Of a stretch of DNA of 64,000 nucleotides, positions 59,301 through 64,000 are shown piece by piece; position 1 is the first letter of the stretch; every line of letters starts with the position of its first letter. The position numbers were made by a program, and so were the translations under genes. Location: the NCBI GenBank assembly GCA_038749025.1, contig JBCDIL010000002.1:1-64000 (forward strand). Direction: 5' to 3'. The stretch comes from JBCAXA01 sp038749025. GTDB lineage: Bacteria; Pseudomonadota; Gammaproteobacteria; Steroidobacterales; Woeseiaceae. The notes beneath the pieces are model-generated. The model saw only the letters and a program-made list of their open reading frames with translations. It searched no databases and had not been told where the DNA came from.

Positions 59301-62213
59301 TTAGAACTGAGCGGTAGCCCGCAGGAAGAACGTACGACCGAAGACGTCATACGTTGCAGGGAACGTGTTCGCCTGCTCCTGGTTGTCACCGATGATCGGC
59401 GGATCAGTATCGAAGACGTTGTCGATACCGAACGTGAACGAGTAGTTCTCGGTCAGCGAGTACGAAACCGCTGCGTCGAGGTAGCTCTCAGCGTCGAGAG
59501 TTTCTACTGCGTACAGGTTGGCATCATCATCGTCATCCGTTTCGCCGACATAGCGCCAGACGAACTGAGCCGTAACATCATCTTTCGTCCAGTTGAACGC
59601 CATCCGGTGCTTGTACTCCGGAATCGGCTCACCGCAGAGGTTTCCGAACTTGCCGGCACACTCGATCGGGTCATCACCGGCGAAAGCGACGAAGTCGTTT
59701 TCTTCGGTGAACGTACCGACGTAGTTGATGCGCAGATCGCCACCGAAGAGCTCGGTGTCGTAGCTACCCAACAGGTCGAAGCCGTTCAGTGTCTGCACAG
59801 CAACGTTCTGCGTCGTGATGTTCACAGCGCGGATCGTGCCATCAGCGCGACGATCGATAACGTTACAGAACGGTGAACCGACACCGCCATTGTCATTAGC
59901 CGGGTCGTAGCACGTGTTAAGAACGTTCGCTGCACCACCGCCAAAGCTTGAGACGAAGTCTTCGATCTCAATGTCGAAGTAGTCGATCGAGAACGACAGA
60001 CCTTCGATCACCTCGGTGAAGACAACACCAGCGGTGAACGTTTCGGCACTTTCTTCGATCAGATCTGGGTTACCACCAGAAACCTGACGGACCTGACTCG
60101 CCGGCAGGTTAATAGCCGGTGAGAAGACGACGCCAGCCGGTACACCGGTTGCCTGACAGATCGCCGCAACTTCTGGCGTCTGGTTAGCACCGTTGCCCGA
60201 GCAAGGATCCTGAGCACTCGGGAAGCCTTCCGACTGCGGCAAGAACAGCTCACCGATAGACGGTGCGCGGTTAGCCGTGTTGAAGCCCGCACGGAAGCGA
60301 ACTTTGTCGGTCGGTGCCCAAGAACCTGCGATCTTGTAAGCGTCTACCGTACCGGCGGTTGAGAAATCCGTCGAACGATAAGCGAGTTCCAAGTCGAGCA
60401 GGTCAGCGAAGTCGGCGCCGGACAAGATCGGCAAGTACGCTTCAACGTAGTAACCGGTCGAATCGAAACCACCCGCAACAGCTGGTGAGCCGTTGAAGCC
60501 CGCGATCGTGCTTGCGGCCAAATCCTGCGAAGGACGGAATGAGAAATCGTTTTCGATTTGCTCGACACCGAACGCAAGACCGATGTTACCGCCCGGCAGT
60601 GCCAGCGCGTCACCGAGATCACCAGCGATGTTGGCTGCAACGATTAACTGGTCAAAGTCAGCCGTCGAGGCAACAGCGGTTTGTACGAACGAGCCCGCGG
60701 CGCCAGAGATGTTGCCTTCGCCGAAAATGTTAAGCGGCGAACAACCGACCGTACCGCCGTTGGCGTTCGGGTCGTTACAAGCGGTCGAAGAGGCTGCGAT
60801 CGTGCCCGTCGGATCGCTGGTTGAACCGTCTTCGCCGAACAGACGCAGCGCCTGGTCGAAACGGTCACGGTTGATGTTACCGAGCTGGGTAGCGGCGATG
60901 TTGACGTTACCGAACTGCAGGTAACCTTCGTAGCTCCAGCTCTCGGTAATGTCACCGCGCAAACCACCTTGTACCTGGAACGACGTAAACGTGTCGTCCG
61001 ATACGCGAGGACCGATCTCTTCCATACGACGACGAACGAAAGCCGTTGCCGTATCGTCGATGCCGTCACCGTCGGTGTCTACGCCGTCGCCGAGTGCGTC
61101 AGACAGAACCTGCTGGCCAGCAGCGTCGATGAACGGGCTGCCGTCAAGCGTAAAGGTTGTCGTCTGGAAGATCGGCGTCGGAGCGAGCTGCTGCGGGACT
61201 TTCGACGACGTAAACATCGCCGAACCGAAGACAGTGGCTTTTTCGCTAATGTCGAAGTGGCCGAGAGCCGAAGCTTGGTAACGCGTTTGCGGCAACTGGA
61301 TGTAGTTGACCGGTGCGTAGTTGTAGAAGTCGTTCGGAGCCGCGCCGGTTTCGAACGGACGAACCGAACCGTCTTGGTTAAAGACGATACCGAAACTGTC
61401 CGGCGAGAACGTGCCGAGGCCACCCGCGAAGATCGACGTGCCCGGAATACCCGACGAACCACCATCGATCAGAATCGGGTTGCCGTTGGCATCGGTGTCA
61501 TCAAACTGCGCGAAGAACGAGAAGTCGCGATCGCCTTGGAACAGGTCTTCACGATCGGTGTACGACAGGTTGAACGTGACGTTACCGCGATCGTCAGCCA
61601 GGTTTGCACCGAGCGTGATGTCCGCTGAGTAAATGCCCGCGTCGCCTTCCTGAGTGATTTCGTAGCCGCCCGTTACTGCAACGCCTTCGAAGTCGTCTTT
61701 CAGGATGAAGTTAACAACACCCGCGACAGCATCAGAACCGTATACAGCTGATGCACCGCCTGTCAGAACTTCGATGTTCTCGATCAGAGCGTTCGGGATG
61801 GAGTTGATGTCGACAGAACCGCCCGACGTGGTCGGTACTACACGACGACCGTTGATCAGGACGAGCGTACGGTTTGAACCGAGACCACGAAGGTCGACAG
61901 TCGCCGTACCGTTACCCGGGTTGTTCGACGTACGGTCGAGACCTGGGACCGCCTGCGGAAGCGTGTTCAGCAGCGATTCGGTGTTAATCGTGTTAGTCAG
62001 TTGGATTTGTTCGGAATCAACCGTGGCTACCGGTGCGTTCGACGTAAAGTCTTTCTTCGCGATACGTGAACCGGTAACAACGATCTCTTCGACCGCATCG
62101 GCGCCTTCGGACTGTGCGTAGGCTACGGGCGTTAGACTGGCTGCCGCCGTAACCGCAGCACCGGCGTAGATCGCCTTGCGAACCGCGAGTCGGATCGCGT
62201 TACTGCTTGTCAT
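59301..62213 (-). CDS. TonB-dependent outer-membrane receptor
   Basis: This is a 970-residue receptor. A signal peptide (AAVTAAASLTPVAYAQ) is followed by the plug start VEEIVVTGSRIAKKD (residues 41-55). VDLRGLGSNRTLVLINGRR and EVLTGGASAVYGSDAVAGVVNF are standard plug blocks. The 22-strand barrel ends with an aromatic Phe (FFLRATAQF), the outer-membrane insertion signal. An acidic DTDGDGIDD stretch (bases 61051-61090) resembles a Ca-binding loop. The ligand is unknown; genes around it suggest an oxidised or glycan-like nutrient. AGGAGG and ATG give the start. Confidence 0.95.
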   Translation of the reverse strand: MTSSNAIRLAVRKAIYAGAAVTAAASLTPVAYAQSEGADAVEEIVVTGSRIAKKDFTSNAPVATVDSEQIQLTNTINTESLLNTLPQAVPGLDRTSNNPGNGTATVDLRGLGSNRTLVLINGRRVVPTTSGGSVDINSIPNALIENIEVLTGGASAVYGSDAVAGVVNFILKDDFEGVAVTGGYEITQEGDAGIYSADITLGANLADDRGNVTFNLSYTDREDLFQGDRDFSFFAQFDDTDANGNPILIDGGSSGIPGTSIFAGGLGTFSPDSFGIVFNQDGSVRPFETGAAPNDFYNYAPVNYIQLPQTRYQASALGHFDISEKATVFGSAMFTSSKVPQQLAPTPIFQTTTFTLDGSPFIDAAGQQVLSDALGDGVDTDGDGIDDTATAFVRRRMEEIGPRVSDDTFTSFQVQGGLRGDITESWSYEGYLQFGNVNIAATQLGNINRDRFDQALRLFGEDGSTSDPTGTIAASSTACNDPNANGGTVGCSPLNIFGEGNISGAAGSFVQTAVASTADFDQLIVAANIAGDLGDALALPGGNIGLAFGVEQIENDFSFRPSQDLAASTIAGFNGSPAVAGGFDSTGYYVEAYLPILSGADFADLLDLELAYRSTDFSTAGTVDAYKIAGSWAPTDKVRFRAGFNTANRAPSIGELFLPQSEGFPSAQDPCSGNGANQTPEVAAICQATGVPAGVVFSPAINLPASQVRQVSGGNPDLIEESAETFTAGVVFTEVIEGLSFSIDYFDIEIEDFVSSFGGGAANVLNTCYDPANDNGGVGSPFCNVIDRRADGTIRAVNITTQNVAVQTLNGFDLLGSYDTELFGGDLRINYVGTFTEENDFVAFAGDDPIECAGKFGNLCGEPIPEYKHRMAFNWTKDDVTAQFVWRYVGETDDDDDANLYAVETLDAESYLDAAVSYSLTENYSFTFGIDNVFDTDPPIIGDNQEQANTFPATYDVFGRTFFLRATAQF

Positions 62214-62238
62214 CAGATTCTCCTCCTAAGGGAATACG

Positions 62239-62349
62239 CTAAGCGCTTAATCTAGATTGCTTGCTTACCATCTGGCCGACGACGACGAACGAGCTGTCGC
62301 GCCAACCCAACGTTAGATCGCGGGCACGGGTTATTTGTATTTGTGACAT
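62239..62349 (-). CDS. Possible 36-codon leader ORF before the receptor
   Basis: A short frame from ATG 62349, with GAGGGG close before it, ends at TAG 62239-62241, 25 bases before the receptor ATG. The peptide begins MSQIQITRARDL and ends in QSRLSA, with no clear family. It may be a translated leader or chance. A longer in-frame version from 62466 exists but lacks a ribosome site. Confidence 0.25.
   Translation of the reverse strand: MSQIQITRARDLTLGWRDSSFVVVGQMVSKQSRLSA
62240..62249. promoter_or_regulatory. 10-bp palindrome TAAGCGCTTA close to the receptor start
   Basis: The perfect palindrome lies 27 bases before the receptor ATG. AAGCG-CTT halves with a central CG resemble LacI-family operators such as GTAAGCGCTTAC. 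No LacI-type regulator is in the window, so the binder is not known. Confidence 0.35.
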
Positions 62350-62400
62350 TTTCCCCTCGCCTGCGAACTGTAGCGGCGATACTACAGCAACGTTTGAGCG

Positions 62401-62420
62401 AAAAAAACCCTGTTTTAGGG
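62401..62420 (-). terminator. Attenuator-like hairpin with T7 in the receptor leader
   Basis: On the reverse strand CCCT-AAAAC-AGGG is followed by seven T bases. The 4-bp stem is short, so termination would be weak or conditional. It is about 190 bases before the receptor ATG and within the likely leader. Confidence 0.3.
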
Positions 62421-62469
62421 CCATTCTCGCGGCTGTGCGTAGGTGTGGATGACGGCCTAATTGCATCGG

Positions 62470-62487
62470 TGTTGCGATTTTGCAACA
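62470..62487. promoter_or_regulatory. Inverted repeat TGTTGC-N6-GCAACA upstream of the receptor
   Basis: Two perfect 6-base arms with a 6-base spacer (CGATTTT region) form an 18-base dyad at the upstream end of the 391-base receptor leader, which otherwise holds the attenuator, a CTGTAG-N8-CTACAG repeat (62368-62387) and the possible leader ORF. It looks like an operator near the promoter; the cognate protein is unknown. Confidence 0.4.
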
Positions 62488-62605
62488 TCAATTAGTGCGG
62501 CAAAACAACCACAGAACGGTAATTGGGTGGCCTCACGACGAAATTCGCCGGTTGTCGGGGGCGATCGACGACCAATCGGTGTCGTTCGTCGCGCCTGCGG
62601 CGGCG

Positions 62606-63097
62606 CTACTGCAGCGCCGTGAGATCCGGGCGAAATAGCGTTTGACCGGGCTTGAGCCCAAGTTCGGCGGTCCGGCCTGCGTTCAGCTCTAGCGCGAATG
62701 TCGCTGGGCCCGCGGCTCGAATCGAGGTGAGTGAATACGGTTCCGTATCTTCGGCAATATTGATAATGGCGCCAGCGTTATCGAGAAACACGATATCGAG
62801 CGGAATAACCGTATTCTTCATGTACATCGAAATACTAGTTTGCGGTGCAAACTGGAACAGCATGCCCTGTGTAGGGAGCATGGACTGAACAAACATCAAG
62901 CCGCGTTTTCTCTGGACTGGTTTGACGGCTAGAAAGATCTCAAAGGTTTCACAAGTGCCGGTCCCGGTCTCAAGCAACATGGTGGTTGCATCGAACGCGG
63001 CGCGAAACTCGGTGTCACCAACGCGTGTCTGCCCGAAGGCATAACTAGTGACAACTAAATTGGCCAACAATAGGCCCGTGAGCAGGCTACAGCGCAA
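62606..63097 (-). CDS. DUF192-family exported protein
   Basis: The 163-residue product has a signal peptide (LLLANLVVTSYAFG) and a DUF192 domain. RKRGLMFVQSMLPTQGMLFQF, SISMYMKNTVIPLDIVFLD and GPATFALELNAGRTAELGL are the family blocks. DUF192 proteins are small beta-barrels of unknown function. It starts at a TTG that overlaps the end of the upstream lipoprotein gene by 11 bases, with GGGGA upstream. It ends 392 bases before the receptor gene. Confidence 0.9.
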   Translation of the reverse strand: MRCSLLTGLLLANLVVTSYAFGQTRVGDTEFRAAFDATTMLLETGTGTCETFEIFLAVKPVQRKRGLMFVQSMLPTQGMLFQFAPQTSISMYMKNTVIPLDIVFLDNAGAIINIAEDTEPYSLTSIRAAGPATFALELNAGRTAELGLKPGQTLFRPDLTALQ

Positions 63098-63650
63098 CGC
63101 TTGGGTCCCCGTCGGTCCACACTATCTGGCCACGAAAACGCAGATCACGAAGCCGAATTGAGCCCTCGGCTTGCTGGGCTGCGAGTGCACCACTGCAGTA
63201 AACGATGCCATCGACTCGCGTACGATCGGCGTCAAGTTCCACTTGCCGGTAGATATCGCTCCAGCAGTTCGGGACGCCGCCGTTCGAAAAGAAACGACTG
63301 GTCGATTCGTCAATTATCGTCACGTTCGCGGCGAAGCCATTGCCTGTCGTCCCTCGCGCTAATTTATCGACCCCAACGATCACGACCAAGTCACGATCTG
63401 CCGTTTTGCCAGCAAAGCGCAATCGTGCACCGCTATCGTCGGGTTTCGGCATACCGGTGCAGTCGGCGTCAGCGTCAGCCCAGGTCACATGGGTTTCGAC
63501 GCTGCCGTACAGTTCCGCTTCAACGAAGCCGCTGCCGTCGTCGACGCAGCGGGCGCTAGGCTGAGGCGCATCGGGCGGCTCAGGGGCCGTGCAGGCCGAG
63601 GTGCACAGCAGAGCGGCGATGCAAACAGCGGAATTTTTGCGATAGCGCAC
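63087..63650 (-). CDS. Hypothetical lipoprotein
   Basis: The 187-residue product has a lipobox (ALLCTSACTAP, Cys20), a Pro-rich linker and a beta-rich domain with Cys residues (SARCVDDG, DADCTGM, NCWSDIY, VYCSGAL), probably disulfide-bonded. Blocks such as DLVVIVGVDKLARG and GSIRLRDLRFRGQIVW suggest a beta-sandwich. No family is recognised. It starts at GTG 63650 and overlaps the DUF192 gene, so the two are co-transcribed. It diverges from the MoxR gene. Confidence 0.7.
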   Translation of the reverse strand: MRYRKNSAVCIAALLCTSACTAPEPPDAPQPSARCVDDGSGFVEAELYGSVETHVTWADADADCTGMPKPDDSGARLRFAGKTADRDLVVIVGVDKLARGTTGNGFAANVTIIDESTSRFFSNGGVPNCWSDIYRQVELDADRTRVDGIVYCSGALAAQQAEGSIRLRDLRFRGQIVWTDGDPSVAL

Positions 63651-63798
63651 AGTCTTACCGGTTTATAGGGCCGGGCGCCGCAGAGTAATCGATGGCTGGG
63701 CCCGATGCGAACCCGCTGCGGCCAGCTAATTGCTCGTTATGGTTGGAGCGGCTGCTTGCTGCTCTTAGAATGTGCGGTCGCGTTTCATGGAGTTTCGT

Positions 63799-64000
63799 GT
63801 GTCCGCACTTACCGCATTCCAACGGCTGCACAGCCACGTGACCAGTCTGATCATCGGTCAGCAACACCTCGTCAATCGAATGTTGCTCGCCCTTCTGTGC
63901 GATGGCCATATGCTCGTTGAAGGCGCGCCGGGTCTGGCAAAAACTCGTGCGATCAAGGTCTTGGCCGGCAGCATTGAGGGTGATTTTCAGCGTTTGCAGT
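63799..64000 (+). CDS. MoxR-family AAA ATPase, N-terminal part (cut by window end)
   Basis: The frame from GTG 63799, with GGAG six bases before it, runs off the right edge. The first 67 residues contain the MoxR blocks: LIIGQQHLVNRMLLALL, then GHMLVEGAPGLAKTRAIKVLA, where GAPGLAKT is the Walker A, and GDFQRLQ. MoxR ATPases are chaperones that usually stand before DUF58 and von Willebrand A genes and help mature exported or metal enzymes. The rest lies outside the window. Confidence 0.85.
   Translation, partial: MSALTAFQRLHSHVTSLIIGQQHLVNRMLLALLCDGHMLVEGAPGLAKTRAIKVLAGSIEGDFQRLQ

Noticed and set aside
1..64000. tRNA, rRNA, CRISPR arrays, insertion sequences, prophage genes
   Set aside because: No cloverleaf, spaced repeats, transposase or integrase could be recognised by eye. 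A tRNA or covariance scan would be decisive.

Overview
The window is a compact stretch of about 58 genes, GC-rich by eye. It looks like a free-living, probably aquatic, aerobic gammaproteobacterium. The clues are a TonB-dependent receptor with a typical signal and plug start, SapC, UrcA, AlkB, degenerate and intact c-di-GMP enzymes, OsmC, AhpD-like proteins and MuiA-type DUF4139. This is inference from family content; no rRNA or tRNA gene was seen. Genes are packed tightly, with many 4-base start/stop overlaps and three convergent pairs whose stop codons share four bases.

Region 1 to 3.3 kb holds the end of a TPR protein and a reverse-strand trio: a lipoprotein, a VOC protein and a NiCoT-like membrane protein with a His-rich loop. 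Region 3.3 to 21 kb is a catabolic island. It contains a nitrilase-fold protein with Ser at the catalytic Cys position, a flavin amine oxidase, a bicupin, a GntR/UTRA regulator, an isochorismatase-fold amidohydrolase, a LeuCD-like hydro-lyase with an OsmC protein, and a seven-gene reverse operon (MDR reductase, CopD-like membrane protein, two AhpD-like proteins, FAD-linked oxidase, TraB/GumN-like protein, unknown). Divergent to that operon are an aldehyde dehydrogenase, DUF1330 and a CpcT-like protein. Two divergent promoter regions share a TTATAACA element, which may be the GntR operator. The substrate is not known; an amide or dicarboxylate route is plausible.

Region 21 to 33 kb has a CadC-like regulator, a tiny lipoprotein-like ORF, DUF4139, D-amino-acid transaminase, alanine racemase, UrcA, M19 dipeptidase, YceI, an acyltransferase, GST and fructose-bisphosphatase. 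The D-amino-acid genes suggest turnover of D-amino-acid peptides. Region 33 to 38 kb carries a LysM-DUF3300 protein with a very basic tail, a membrane-anchored GST-like protein, an alpha/beta hydrolase and a lipoprotein.

Region 38.4 to 42.6 kb is the most unusual part: a three-gene ABC, HlyD and TolC operon, laid out like a type I secretion system. The ABC nucleotide-binding domain has lost Walker A, the LSGGQ signature, the Walker B Asp and the switch His. Region 42.6 to 47.5 kb holds a TRIC channel, an RNase AM-like PHP enzyme, a gluzincin peptidase-like protein, dienelactone hydrolase and AlkB. Region 47.5 to 53.5 kb is a signalling block: a receiver, a PAS histidine kinase, a REC-GGDEF-EAL protein with a decayed EAL, and divergently a REC-GGDEF-EAL protein with a decayed GGDEF. 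Region 53.5 to 64 kb has TPR proteins (one with a TonB-C-like end, one with a 2OG-Fe(II) oxygenase end), SapC, a methyltransferase, a large TonB-dependent receptor with an elaborate leader, DUF192, a lipoprotein and the start of a MoxR ATPase.
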